DNA of 64,000 nt. It comes from Lacrimispora sphenoides (GTDB lineage Bacteria > Bacillota > Clostridia > Lachnospirales > Lachnospiraceae). The notes under the pieces are model-generated. The model saw only the letters and a program-made list of their open reading frames with translations. It did no database searches and was not told where the DNA came from. Of this stretch, positions 7,751 to 16,469 are shown in pieces (within the stretch, counting starts at the first letter, position 1; every line of letters starts with the position of its first letter). The stretch lies in NCBI RefSeq assembly GCF_900105215.1, contig NZ_FOIP01000001.1, positions 744,001 through 808,000 on the forward strand, in the 5' to 3' direction. The translations under genes were made by a program, and so were the position numbers.

Positions 7751-7774
7751 AGAAAAAAGAATCTTGTAAGATTA
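7751..7774 (-). terminator. Probable terminator of the nucleoside operon
   Basis: On the minus strand a short stem (AATCTT/AAGATT, 2-nt loop) is followed by CTTTTTTC. Two further perfect palindromes lie between it and the deoC stop: 7801-7813 (CTTTCAgTGAAAG) and 7814-7827 (ACCGGGATCCCGGT). Together they probably stop or stabilise the long transcript. The stem with the T-run is short, hence moderate confidence. Confidence 0.4.
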
Positions 7775-7847
7775 GAATATCCGGAATCCCCGCTCTCACT
7801 CTTTCAGTGAAAGACCGGGATCCCGGTAAAGATTTGAAGGCAGATAC

Positions 7848-8489
7848 CTATTCAGAAACCATGGCTGAACTTGTTCCAATGCGTTGGCATCCCAGGGCGA
7901 TAAATGCTTCCATTTCAGCCCTGTTTTTTATTCCGCCTGACGCCTTTATCCTGACATTTGGTCCGATATGTTTTTTTAACAATTCAATGTCTTCCGGCTT
8001 TGCTCCGCCGGACCCGAAGCCAGTAGAGGTCTTGATATAATCAGCGCCCCCCTCTGTTACGCACCGGCACAATTCTAATTTTTCATTCTCTGTCAGATAG
8101 CAGGTTTCAATGATTACCTTTAATATCCGGTCGTCTCCAACTGCTTTTTTAAGCTCGGCAATTTCCTCCTTTACCTTATCAAAATCCCCGTTTTTTACAT
8201 CTCCTAAGTTTATCATCATGTCGATCTCATTGGCTCCTTCCATCAGAGCCTGTTTTGTTTCAGCCACTTTTGCTTCCTTTGTTGCATATCCCAGGGGGAA
8301 TCCAATGACTGTGCAGATATTAAGTTTCTCATAAGCGTTTCTTACCCTCATGACATAAGAAGGCGGAATGCATACGGATGCCGTGTGATGGGCCACCGCC
8401 TCATCGCACAATCCCCTGATTTCCTCCCAGGTGGTTGTCGCCTTTAACCGGGTATGATCGATATACCCCATCATTTCTTCTCTGTCCAT
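7848..8489 (-). CDS. deoC: Deoxyribose-phosphate aldolase
   Basis: A 213-residue class I aldolase, normal for DeoC. The Schiff-base lysine is in YIKTSTGFG (about Lys153), the second catalytic lysine in IKASGGIK (about Lys182) and the conserved aspartate in NEIDMMINLG (about Asp90). It cleaves 2-deoxyribose-5-phosphate to acetaldehyde and glyceraldehyde-3-phosphate, feeding deoxynucleoside sugars into glycolysis. The ATG at 8489 has GGAGG close upstream. The longer reading frame back to 8621 overlaps the upstream gene and is not the start. It is the last gene of the nucleoside operon, after a nucleoside hydrolase. Confidence 0.94.
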   Translation of the reverse strand: MDREEMMGYIDHTRLKATTTWEEIRGLCDEAVAHHTASVCIPPSYVMRVRNAYEKLNICTVIGFPLGYATKEAKVAETKQALMEGANEIDMMINLGDVKNGDFDKVKEEIAELKKAVGDDRILKVIIETCYLTENEKLELCRCVTEGGADYIKTSTGFGSGGAKPEDIELLKKHIGPNVRIKASGGIKNRAEMEAFIALGCQRIGTSSAMVSE

Positions 8490-8523
8490 AAAAACCTCCA
8501 TTTCCTTCCTTCTTTTATGACCC

Positions 8524-9468
8524 TTAAAACACTGACAGCAGCTTCCTGACCGCCAGATCGGAATCAACACGGACACAATACTGAATTTCATCATGATCAT
8601 AGACCGGAATAAAATCTTCATCTTTCTTAATCATGCCGCGGAATTCTTCATTTTCATACTCTACTGCAGCCCTTACCATACGGTATTCCCCGATGGACGG
8701 ATCCCCTGCAATCACCATGGCCAGCGGATCATGAACCACGCAGCGGTCCTGACATCCCATGGATTGGTAACTGAACTGGAAATAGTATTCCAACGCGGAC
8801 TGCATGTACTGTACAATCTTCCGGTTCTCCTCCTTGCAATACTTGCCCAGCAGGGAAATATCCTGAGCGGATATAAATGTCTCCATTGTAACATCAAGTC
8901 CTACCACAGTCATGGGAAAACCTGCCCGGAATACAAGATCCGCGGCTTTCGCATCCCCGTATATATTCGCTTCCGCATATGCGCTGATATTGCCAGGCTT
9001 ATGGAAGGCTCCTCCCATGATTACCAAATGCTTAATTTTGTATGGAAGCCTTGGATCCTTTTCCAAAGCTGCGGCTATATTCGTCAGACGTCCCAAGGCA
9101 ACAATGGTTAAATCCCCACAAAGTTCCTCCACCTTTCTTATAATAAAGTCCGCGGCCTCCTCGTTCAAAGGCTTTTGGTCTGATTCCGGCAAATCAACGT
9201 TGCCGATCCCATTGTCTCCATGAATATGAACAGGGTAAGGCTCTTCGACACCGGTCATGCTCTTGTTTGCGCCTACGATTACCGGAACGTCATAGCCGCA
9301 TTCAGCCAGTTTTATTAACCGCAGTGTATTTTCCGCCGCCTGCATGGACGATGTGTTTCCATACACAGTGGTAAATCCCTCCACATGAAGTTTTTTATTT
9401 TTTAAGGCATATAATATGGCTATTGAATCATCGATACCAGTATCGCAATCCACTATAATATGTTTCAT
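8524..9468 (-). CDS. Nucleoside hydrolase (IunH/URH family)
   Basis: A 314-residue protein with the calcium-binding N-terminal DCDTGIDDS motif (Asp7, Asp9, Asp13, Asp14) and the downstream VIMGGAF and DPLA segments of inosine-uridine preferring nucleoside hydrolases. It splits the N-glycosidic bond of imported nucleosides by hydrolysis, giving free base and ribose, in parallel with the phosphorylases of the same operon. It lies between the decayed deaminase and deoC. Substrate preference (purine or pyrimidine) is not readable from the sequence. Confidence 0.92.
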   Translation of the reverse strand: MKHIIVDCDTGIDDSIAILYALKNKKLHVEGFTTVYGNTSSMQAAENTLRLIKLAECGYDVPVIVGANKSMTGVEEPYPVHIHGDNGIGNVDLPESDQKPLNEEAADFIIRKVEELCGDLTIVALGRLTNIAAALEKDPRLPYKIKHLVIMGGAFHKPGNISAYAEANIYGDAKAADLVFRAGFPMTVVGLDVTMETFISAQDISLLGKYCKEENRKIVQYMQSALEYYFQFSYQSMGCQDRCVVHDPLAMVIAGDPSIGEYRMVRAAVEYENEEFRGMIKKDEDFIPVYDHDEIQYCVRVDSDLAVRKLLSVF

Positions 9469-9568
9469 CCGTTATGCTTCCTTTCCCATTGCTTACAAAA
9501 TCAAATGAATTACTTCTATCATGGCAGGGATCGGCTGACCAGCTCCCTGCCTTACAAAATGGTCTTTA

Positions 9569-9882
9569 TCATACATATAATCCAGGTTCAGTAAGGTTCT
9601 TCCAAAGTTCATAAAGGGTTATGAGCCATGGAAAAAGTTCCATTGATTGAACCTTTGGCAGATTTCGGGTAAAAATCTGGTATAAATGATGGTGGGTATT
9701 GACTAACCCCGGATACATGGACATATTGGTTCCGTCAAGTATTGTTCTGCCTGCCATTCTTTATCGCTGATATCAGCGATTCTTCCATTTTCTATGTATA
9801 CATTGGTGTTCTCCAGTACCCTGTCCTGGGAATCACATGTTACGATATAACGGACATTTTTTAACAATATTGAAGTTTTCAT
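9569..9882 (-). pseudogene. Remnant of an amidohydrolase (8-oxoguanine/guanine deaminase-like)
   Basis: A proper ATG (9882) with ribosome site GAGGGAACA opens a frame reading MKTSILLKNVRYIVTCD..., typical of the N-terminus of amidohydrolase-superfamily deaminases. Near 9757 the homology jumps frame to LDGTNMSMYPGLVNTHHHLYQ, the metal-binding HxH region, so there is a frameshift. After about 100 residues the match ends at LYV and a stop, where an intact enzyme would run to about 450 residues, so most of the catalytic barrel is deleted. It sits between phosphorylase and nucleoside hydrolase genes, consistent with a lost base-deamination step. The family call is from the NTHHHLYQ and ELFPWL wording and is fairly secure. 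The exact substrate is not. Confidence 0.75.
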
Positions 9883-9931
9883 TGTTCCCTCTTTTCCATC
9901 CGGTTCCGGCGCAGCCGCTTACAGCATCATC

Positions 9932-10699
9932 TTAACGGTCTGCCATGTCCTTTTTAATAATCTGCGTCATTGCTTCTATTCCCACCTGGATCGCTCTGTC
10001 TTCCCATTCCCTAGGATAATCCTTATCGTCATTGCTGTAACTTTTGTAATTGGTCGCACTGATCATGACAGAGGACATTCTGATGTCAAGGGATGCGGCT
10101 ACCAGAAACAGCGTTGCGCACTCCATGCTTGAATTGGTGGCTCCACCCTTTTCATAAGCTTCCCATTTGTTCTTTAACTCATAATACACCGGCTTTGTCT
10201 CAGGGGAAACTTCCGTGTAAAAGGAGTCCTTTGAGATTGTCACTCCGATATTATAAGGAATGTCTAGCTTCTTTGCAGCAGCTTCCAGTTCTTTTACCAT
10301 CTCATAATCCGGAACAGCGGGGAATTCCTCAGGCAGATAATGAATCCCTGTTCCCTCCATTCTTACTGCTCCATTGGGGATGACAACATCACCCACCTTA
10401 ACCTTTGGGGAGGTGGAAGCGCAGGAGCCGATCCTCATCATGGTGTGAGCGCCGCATTCATACAATTCCTCTACCGCAATGGCCGCCGAAGGTCCTCCGA
10501 TTCCTGTGCTGGTGACGGAAACAGGCACTCCTGCCAGGGTTCCCGTATATGTAAGATACTCTCTGTGATGGGCTATTTTAACGGGATTATCAAAATAGGC
10601 TGCTATTTTGGCTGCCCGCTCCACACTTCCCGGCAAGAATACATATTGTCCTACCTGATCTTTGGTAATGTTCAAATGCATCATCTTTTTTTCCTGCAT
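9932..10699 (-). CDS. Nucleoside phosphorylase, divergent uridine-phosphorylase paralogue A
   Basis: A 255-residue PNP_UDP_1 family protein. General architecture follows E. coli Udp (TSTGIGGPSAAIAVEEL, RIGSCAS, EFPAVPDYE). Two otherwise conserved sites differ. The phosphate loop reads GSVER rather than GDPxR, and the ribose-binding EME reads SME (SSMECATLF). The paralogue at 17243 has the same changes, whereas the canonical paralogue next door (10763) keeps GDPAR and EMES. It would phosphorolyse nucleosides, or a modified nucleoside, to base and pentose-1-phosphate. It is separated from the upstream phosphorylase by the hairpin repeat at 10717-10760. Confidence 0.85.
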   Translation of the reverse strand: MQEKKMMHLNITKDQVGQYVFLPGSVERAAKIAAYFDNPVKIAHHREYLTYTGTLAGVPVSVTSTGIGGPSAAIAVEELYECGAHTMMRIGSCASTSPKVKVGDVVIPNGAVRMEGTGIHYLPEEFPAVPDYEMVKELEAAAKKLDIPYNIGVTISKDSFYTEVSPETKPVYYELKNKWEAYEKGGATNSSMECATLFLVAASLDIRMSSVMISATNYKSYSNDDKDYPREWEDRAIQVGIEAMTQIIKKDMADR

Positions 10700-10716
10700 G
10701 TCCTGTTTTCTCCTGT

Positions 10717-10760
10717 CTTTTCCTATTTTATGCCCATGCTATTTGGGCATAGAGGGATAC
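10717..10760 (-). repeat. Intercistronic hairpin repeat (between two phosphorylase genes)
   Basis: On the minus strand it reads GGTATCCCTCTATGCCCA, a short loop, TGGGCATAAAATAGGAAAAG. It is the same TATACC-TGCCC-loop-GGGCA layout as the units at 3309-3402 and 22421-22460, here with a 6-bp TGCCCA/TGGGCA stem. Confidence 0.6.
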
Positions 10761-10762
10761 CC

Positions 10763-11533
10763 TTACTGGCTCTCCCGTTCAAAGCGATAAATCGCCTCTA
10801 AAACAACCCGGATCTCATCATCCCAGCCTGCTGCCAGACCCGTATTCTCGGTTTCATAAATTACGTCGCCTGTAACAATATTGCCTGATACGGCACTGAT
10901 CATAGCACCTCTTACCTTCCGTCTGTGGCAGACCGTATAAAGGGCGGAGCTTTCCATCTCAACATTTAAGCAGCCAAGCTTTGATAATTTTCCGATCCAT
11001 TCCTCTGTTTCACCATAAAACGCATCGTCGCTGGCATTGATTCCATAATAGAGACTGCCGGAAATTTCATCTTTCATATCCTTTGCCGTGTCAATCAGTA
11101 CTCTTGTAAGGTCAAAATCCGGGACCGCAGGGAAACAATCCGGCACGTAAAATCTGGAGGTTCCTTCATTTTTCATGGAAGCTGTGGAAATCATTAAATC
11201 ACCGATTTTGATCCCTTCCTGTAAGGCTGCGCTGCTGCCGATGCGGATTAAGCATTTTGCGCCGATATTGATCAGCTCTTCCGCTGCAATGGCAGCCGAC
11301 GGGCAGCCCATTCCCGTTGATGTAACAGAAACCTTTACCCCTTTATAGTATCCTGTAAAGGTGCGGTGCTCTCTATTATTGGCCACCAGCCTGGCATCTT
11401 CCAGATATTTTGCCACTCGGTCGGAACGGGCCGGATCGCCGGGAAGCAAAACATAGTCGCCGATATCTCCGGGATTCAAATGGATGTGGTACTGTCTTTT
11501 ACCAAGGGTTTTTTCATCTTTATTTAATGACAT
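10763..11533 (-). CDS. udp: Uridine phosphorylase-type nucleoside phosphorylase (canonical)
   Basis: A 256-residue PNP_UDP_1 family enzyme with intact Udp landmarks: GDPARSDRVAKY phosphate loop (about 35-46), TSTGMGCPSAAIAAEEL, RIGSSAAL, FPAVPDFDL and NVEMESSAL ribose site near 205. It catalyses reversible phosphorolysis of uridine or related nucleosides. The ATG overlaps the end of nupQ by 14 nt, so it is translationally coupled to the importer. The symbol is by family resemblance; purine substrates are not excluded. Confidence 0.88.
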   Translation of the reverse strand: MSLNKDEKTLGKRQYHIHLNPGDIGDYVLLPGDPARSDRVAKYLEDARLVANNREHRTFTGYYKGVKVSVTSTGMGCPSAAIAAEELINIGAKCLIRIGSSAALQEGIKIGDLMISTASMKNEGTSRFYVPDCFPAVPDFDLTRVLIDTAKDMKDEISGSLYYGINASDDAFYGETEEWIGKLSKLGCLNVEMESSALYTVCHRRKVRGAMISAVSGNIVTGDVIYETENTGLAAGWDDEIRVVLEAIYRFERESQ

Positions 11534-12458
11534 TTTGCTGTATCTCCTTATTTTTCTTATTTTTCTGCCGTTGCTTTTGAATAGAGTAAACGGTCAGACC
11601 TAAAATGGTCGCCCCGTAAGGCAGCATCTGTACAAATTCTGAAGGAATCTGCAAAAGCTGCAGGATATTGGAAAGGCCGTCAAAGAAGGAAAAAACCATG
11701 GAAGAGATTAAGGCTCCCACCGGGGTTGCCTGTCCCATGGCGCAGGCTGCAAGAGCGATAAACCCGCGTCCGGCTACCATGTCCCTGGTAAACATGGATA
11801 AGTAACCCATGGATAAATACATTCCTCCCATTCCCGCCATAACACCGCATAATAAAATAGCCAGAAACCGGATCTTAACTACATTCTGCCCTACGCTGGA
11901 AGCTGCGCTGGGATTTTCCCCTACGGCCCTCATACGAAGTCCCATCGGAGTACGGTATAAAAAGACTGAGATCATAATCACCATGAAAAAGGCAAAGTAG
12001 GTAATCACATTGTGGCCGGATAAAATATCTCCAAGGACTGGAATGTCCTTTATAATAGGTATGTTAACCGCTGGAAAGCTAAAGCTTTTTAAGGATGAAC
12101 TGGACCCTTTTTCCCCTGTTGCAAGCTGTAGCACAAAGACGGTAAGCCCGCCGGCTATGGTGTTAACTGCCGTACCGCATAACACAGCGTTGGCCTTTAA
12201 CATCAGATGGAAGTATGCGAAAACCCCGCTTACAATTAAGGCCGCGCCAACACCTGCCACAAGCCCCCAAAACAGATTGCCTCCCCATGCACTACCCAGA
12301 ACTCCGAAGAGGGCCGAAATAAGCATGATCCCATCTAATCCAAGATTGACTACTCCCGTTCTTTCACAGATCACTGCACCCAAAGAAGTAAGTAAAATAG
12401 GAGTTGCCACACGAATCCACATAAAAAGGAAATCAACAATAAATAAATAATCAATCAT
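11520..12458 (-). CDS. nupQ: Nucleoside ABC importer permease 2
   Basis: A 312-residue branched-chain/simple-sugar type permease (BPD_transp_2 family) with about 8-9 hydrophobic segments. The N-terminal ERTGVVNLGLDGIMLISA segment is diagnostic of the NupQ/YufQ half of BMP-type nucleoside importers. It pairs with NupP in the membrane and is energised by NupO. Its start overlaps the nupP stop by 8 nt, and its end overlaps the udp start. Confidence 0.9.
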   Translation of the reverse strand: MIDYLFIVDFLFMWIRVATPILLTSLGAVICERTGVVNLGLDGIMLISALFGVLGSAWGGNLFWGLVAGVGAALIVSGVFAYFHLMLKANAVLCGTAVNTIAGGLTVFVLQLATGEKGSSSSLKSFSFPAVNIPIIKDIPVLGDILSGHNVITYFAFFMVIMISVFLYRTPMGLRMRAVGENPSAASSVGQNVVKIRFLAILLCGVMAGMGGMYLSMGYLSMFTRDMVAGRGFIALAACAMGQATPVGALISSMVFSFFDGLSNILQLLQIPSEFVQMLPYGATILGLTVYSIQKQRQKNKKNKEIQQNVIK

Positions 12459-13539
12459 TTACTACATCTCCTTTCATTCCAGTTTCTGACTTTGCAGCCT
12501 CTACGATCATTCTCTGCTTCCATTTTTTAAGCAGAGCCTCGGCTGCGATCATCAGGATCATAACCCCCTGGATGATCTTTACCACCTCACTGCTGACATC
12601 GCTGTTTCTTGCCATAATGTTTGCTCCCACATTCAGATATCCCATAAAAAGAGCCGCAAAGGGCACCAGGAGGGGATTGTTTCTGGCTAGTAAGGCGACG
12701 GCAATTCCGGTCCACCCGTAGCCCGGACTCGAGGTCCATTTAAAACGGGTATACATACCCAAAAGTTCCGCACCTCCGCCAATTCCTGCCAGGGCACCGG
12801 CAATTACCTGGGAGGCTACCATAATGCCAGTGACCTTTATCCCCGAATAGTTTGCAAACTTCGGATTGTTTCCCACAATTCTTAGCTTCATTCCAAAGGT
12901 CGTACGGAAGAGCAGAAAATAAATGAGCAGGCAGAGAACAACCCCAAGGATAATTCCGGCGTGGATCCTGGTGCCTCCTATGATTACCGGTAACAGGGAA
13001 GTATCCACAAATGCGATGGAAGCAAGGCTTGAACTGCTGATCTCACGGAAATAGTAGCTTACCATATAGATGGCAAAAAACTGTACGATATAGTTAAGCA
13101 TCAGTGAGGTCACCACTTCCGAAACCTGCCATTTCATTTTTAACAGCGCAGGAATCAGGGCTACGGTAGCGCCCATAGCTGCCGCTGCCAGCAATGCCAC
13201 TGCAGAATGAATGCCGGTCGGAAGGGGGACAGAGGTCGCAACCATCATTGCACCAAGGGTCCCGATGAAAAAAGCGCCCTCTGCGATCATGGAAAACTGT
13301 CCTGCTCCGAAAATCAGGATAACGGCCAGTGCCGTAAACATTAGCGGGGAAGCTGCCTCCACAATATTGCCGATGCGGCGGAAGGAGGTAAAGGGACCGA
13401 TAAAAAAGCTGAAAAAGGCGTTCATCGGTTCAGAACTGGTTCCTAGTACAATCGCTGTGACAAGACCGCAGGACACCAAAATTGCTATCATCAGTTTTGC
13501 CATATCTACGATCAGGTGAATCCGTTTATTACTGTCCAT
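12451..13539 (-). CDS. nupP: Nucleoside ABC importer permease 1
   Basis: A 362-residue permease of the same family as NupQ with typical features of NupP/YufP: GAGQFSMIAEGAFFIGTLGA, LMLNYIV, and GNNPKFANYSGI between helices. It forms the heterodimeric channel with NupQ. AGGAGG lies 6 nt before ATG 13539, and the start overlaps nupO by 11 nt. Confidence 0.9.
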   Translation of the reverse strand: MDSNKRIHLIVDMAKLMIAILVSCGLVTAIVLGTSSEPMNAFFSFFIGPFTSFRRIGNIVEAASPLMFTALAVILIFGAGQFSMIAEGAFFIGTLGAMMVATSVPLPTGIHSAVALLAAAAMGATVALIPALLKMKWQVSEVVTSLMLNYIVQFFAIYMVSYYFREISSSSLASIAFVDTSLLPVIIGGTRIHAGIILGVVLCLLIYFLLFRTTFGMKLRIVGNNPKFANYSGIKVTGIMVASQVIAGALAGIGGGAELLGMYTRFKWTSSPGYGWTGIAVALLARNNPLLVPFAALFMGYLNVGANIMARNSDVSSEVVKIIQGVMILMIAAEALLKKWKQRMIVEAAKSETGMKGDVVND

Positions 13540-15091
13540 GACAAGCCTCCTTTATCTCTGCTTCAGACTGCTTTTCAATACCAAGCATATATTTTCCAAG
13601 CTCAAGCTCGCTGATCTTCCCTGCATCCGGGAAATACGCCACAATCTGTCCTTCATGCATGACAATGATGCTGTCGGATAATCCCAGCACTTCATTTAAA
13701 TCTGAGCTGATGAGCAATACAGATTTTTTACTGTCTCTCATTTTGATCAGCCGTTTGCGGATGAATTCGGTTGCACCTACATCCACGCCCCTGGTAGGCT
13801 GGTTGGCAATGATGACCTTGGGATCGCTGGATAGTTCCCGGGCAAGGACTGCTTTTTGGATATTACCGCCGGAGAGGCTGTCAATCCTGACATCCGGATT
13901 TTTGCACAGCACCTGATAATCCTTTGCCATATCAAGCCCGTATTGCTTTATCATTCGTTTGTCGATGATCCCATGCTTTGAAAACTTCTTCTGGGAAATT
14001 TTATCTGAAAGGGTATTTTCCGTAATGGACAACGCAGGAGCCACGCCGGTGGTCATGCGGTCCTCCGGAATATGGGAGACAGAAAGTGCCCGGATATCTT
14101 TAATGCTGTGGCCGGATATCTCCTTGCCGCACATCTCGATGGAACCGGAATTATACTTTCGAAGCCCAGTTAAAGCTTCCGCCAGCTCAGACTGGCCATT
14201 GCCTTCTACACCAGCAATTCCAAGGATCTCCCCTTCTCTTAAAAGAAAAGATACGTTGTTTACATAAGTTTTCCCGTTCTCACCGGAGATGCTTAAATCC
14301 TTTACATGGATAGTGGGATCTCCCATGTCAGGCAGTTTTTTCTCTATGTTCAGTATAACGTCCCTTCCCACCATAAGGTTGGAGATGTCCTGCTCTGTTA
14401 CATCCTTCATATCATACAGGCCCATGGACCTTCCCTGGCGTATAATGGAAATCCTGTCACACAGTTCTTTTACTTCGTTCAGCTTATGAGAAATGAAAAT
14501 TATGGTATAGCCATTGCTTTTAAGCCTCTTTAATTCCTCAAATAATTCGGTGGTTTCCTGTGGGGTCAAGACTGCGGTAGGCTCATCTAAAATCAGTATT
14601 TTCGCTCCCCGGAACAATGCCTTCAGTATCTCCACCTTCTGCTTTTGGCCTACGGTTAAATCTTCAATTCTTGCCCTTGGGCTCACCTGCATGTTGAATT
14701 TTTCCGCCATCTCTTCTACCTGCCTGTGGGCATTCTTCCTGTTGATCAGCAAGCCTTTTCTGGGTTCAACGCCCAGAATGACATTCTCCGCAACCGTAAG
14801 CGATGGAACCAGCATAAAATGCTGGTGTACCATTCCGATCCCCAGACTGATCGCTAATTGAGGAGAAGAAATGATGGTTTTTTCGCCATTGACGTAGATA
14901 TCCCCTGAGGTCGGCTGCTCTTCGCCAAAAATGATTTTCATTAAAGTGGATTTACCTGCTCCGTTTTCTCCGGACAAAGCATGGATTTCTCCGGCAAGAA
15001 CAGAGAAGTTGATCCCCTTATTCGCCATTACGCCATTGGAGTATACTTTAACGATATTTTCCATCCGCAATACTTCTTTTTTCTCTTCCAT
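13529..15091 (-). CDS. nupO: Nucleoside ABC importer ATPase (two nucleotide-binding domains)
   Basis: A 520-residue tandem ABC ATPase of the RbsA/NupO type. NBD1 has Walker A GENGAGKS (about 41-48) and Walker B LILDEPTAVLTP. NBD2 has a degenerate Walker A, GVEGNGQSEL, and a clear LSGGNIQKAVLARE signature, as usual for this family. It powers the NupP/NupQ channel. The ATG at 15091 follows AAGGAG. A strong hairpin (15123-15161) separates it from the binding-protein gene upstream. Confidence 0.92.
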   Translation of the reverse strand: MEEKKEVLRMENIVKVYSNGVMANKGINFSVLAGEIHALSGENGAGKSTLMKIIFGEEQPTSGDIYVNGEKTIISSPQLAISLGIGMVHQHFMLVPSLTVAENVILGVEPRKGLLINRKNAHRQVEEMAEKFNMQVSPRARIEDLTVGQKQKVEILKALFRGAKILILDEPTAVLTPQETTELFEELKRLKSNGYTIIFISHKLNEVKELCDRISIIRQGRSMGLYDMKDVTEQDISNLMVGRDVILNIEKKLPDMGDPTIHVKDLSISGENGKTYVNNVSFLLREGEILGIAGVEGNGQSELAEALTGLRKYNSGSIEMCGKEISGHSIKDIRALSVSHIPEDRMTTGVAPALSITENTLSDKISQKKFSKHGIIDKRMIKQYGLDMAKDYQVLCKNPDVRIDSLSGGNIQKAVLARELSSDPKVIIANQPTRGVDVGATEFIRKRLIKMRDSKKSVLLISSDLNEVLGLSDSIIVMHEGQIVAYFPDAGKISELELGKYMLGIEKQSEAEIKEACHGQ

Positions 15092-15122
15092 CCTTATTAC
15101 TCCTTAAAAATCCTTTTGGAAA

Positions 15123-15161
15123 GGGCAGCAGCAAAGGCGACCATATAGTTTGCTGCTGCCC
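15123..15161 (-). other. Intercistronic hairpin between nupN and nupO
   Basis: Perfect 13-bp arms (GGGCAGCAGCAAA and complement, 15123-15135 and 15149-15161) with only TTTCC after the stem on the minus strand. It lies 38 nt after the nupN stop. It is probably a leaky terminator or RNA-stabilising stem that keeps the binding protein more abundant than the transporter core, as is common in ABC import operons. Confidence 0.65.
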
Positions 15162-15198
15162 CATGGATTACCGGTGCCCTATGGTTTTAATAACAGGC

Positions 15199-16362
15199 TT
15201 ATTTCATGCTGTCACGCAATGCGGCGACTTCTTCCGTCGTCATCTTCATAGCGCTTCCTACCGTAATATCACCCTTAATGATCTTGTCCTTTACCGCATC
15301 AAGATTCTTCTTGATATCTTCCGGGACAATGGTGTTAAAATTATCATTCTGAGCCAAACCCACTGCACCGCTGTCAAGGCCAAGAGCATATGTCTCGTCA
15401 CAAGTCATGGAGTTGTCCATAAGGCCTTTGACTGCTGTTACAAGAGAATCTCCCACATTTTTCAGGGTTGAGGTCAAAATGTTCTTTGCGATGTCAGGAT
15501 TCGTATCCTTTAACTGGGTATACAGATCCTGGTCACAGGCGATTAAGTATTTATCAACGTTGTTTGCCGCAGTTGCTGCACCGAGAATACTTTGTGACGC
15601 CGGTGCATATACGATCTGAGCGCCCTGATTGTATAACTGGGTGGTCATTTCAAGACATTTGGGCACATCTTCAAAGGAACCCACATAGGAAGGGATCACC
15701 TTGATGTTTGGATCTACGTATTTCACGCCTTCCAGATATCCTACCAGGAAGTCATTGATGTTTGCCACATCCATGGAACCGATAAAGCCTAAGGTTCTCT
15801 TGGAAGCATCGATCTTCGCGTCTCCGGAATCAAGCATCTGGGCAGCCAGGACACCGGCTAAGAATGAGCCCTGGTTGGAATTGTATGTAATGCCCATCAT
15901 ATTTCCGTCAGCAACAATCGTCCGGTCCACATCGCTGTCAAAGAAAACATACTTTTTGTCAGGATACTGTGCGGCCGTATTTTGTGCCACTTCTTTCACA
16001 GACCAGGTACCTGCGATGATCACATCCCAGTCCTGCTCGGATACATCTGTGAAATGTCCTTCATAGCTGGTTTCGTCCCGTCCCATCTCAACCACCTTGA
16101 TGTCGGCCCCCAGTTCATCTCTCATACGGTAAAGACCGCTGGCCGCTGAGTCATAAAAGCCTTTGTCCCCCAGGTTTCCGTTTACCAGATACACGGCCTT
16201 TAACGGCTTTTCCGGAGTCTTCTCTCCGCTTGCTGTATCCGCCCCTTCTGTTTGCTCCTGTTTTCCGGCAGTCGTCTGTACGCTGTCATTTGTTTTGCCG
16301 CATGCAGTGAGCATAGCGCAGGCAAGTACCCCTGTAAGAATCAATTGAAACGTTTTTTTCAT
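15199..16362 (-). CDS. nupN: BMP family nucleoside-binding lipoprotein
   Basis: A 387-residue substrate-binding protein with a lipoprotein signal (MKKTF..., lipobox LTAC with Cys21), a low-complexity linker (Glu/Thr/Gly-rich, about 22-52), then the basic membrane protein (BMP/Med) domain beginning LKAVYLVNGNLGDKGFYDSA. Such proteins capture nucleosides outside the membrane and deliver them to NupPQ. It is preceded by the gntR gene with a 107-nt gap containing an imperfect GAAAAAGAGC/GCTCTTTTC inverted repeat that might terminate some transcripts. Confidence 0.93.
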   Translation of the reverse strand: MKKTFQLILTGVLACAMLTACGKTNDSVQTTAGKQEQTEGADTASGEKTPEKPLKAVYLVNGNLGDKGFYDSAASGLYRMRDELGADIKVVEMGRDETSYEGHFTDVSEQDWDVIIAGTWSVKEVAQNTAAQYPDKKYVFFDSDVDRTIVADGNMMGITYNSNQGSFLAGVLAAQMLDSGDAKIDASKRTLGFIGSMDVANINDFLVGYLEGVKYVDPNIKVIPSYVGSFEDVPKCLEMTTQLYNQGAQIVYAPASQSILGAATAANNVDKYLIACDQDLYTQLKDTNPDIAKNILTSTLKNVGDSLVTAVKGLMDNSMTCDETYALGLDSGAVGLAQNDNFNTIVPEDIKKNLDAVKDKIIKGDITVGSAMKMTTEEVAALRDSMK

Positions 16363-16469
16363 TCCTTTCTCCTTTCTGTTGCTGCGTTGCTTGTGTTTGT
16401 TTTTCAGTATATTTGAAAAGAGCTTTCCGTACTTTTAAAAGACCTTTGGACCGGTCTGCTCTTTTTCAA

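Noticed and set aside
8490..8621. N-terminal extension of deoC
   Set aside because: It overlaps the end of the nucleoside hydrolase gene, is unlike DeoC, and a good ribosome site precedes ATG 8489.
9523..9551. GGCAGGGA...TCCCTGCC inverted repeat as a terminator after the deaminase remnant
   Set aside because: No T-run on either strand, and the nucleoside hydrolase gene continues just beyond, so it is recorded only as an inverted repeat.
10093..10383. Long plus-strand ORFs opposite the phosphorylase genes and similar antisense frames throughout
   Set aside because: They mirror strong minus-strand genes, lack ribosome sites and have no recognisable protein features.
16363..16469. Separate promoter and terminator between gntR and nupN
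   Set aside because: A large imperfect inverted repeat and a TATACT are present, but no credible -35 or T-run arrangement. Read-through from the operator-controlled promoter explains the operon more simply.
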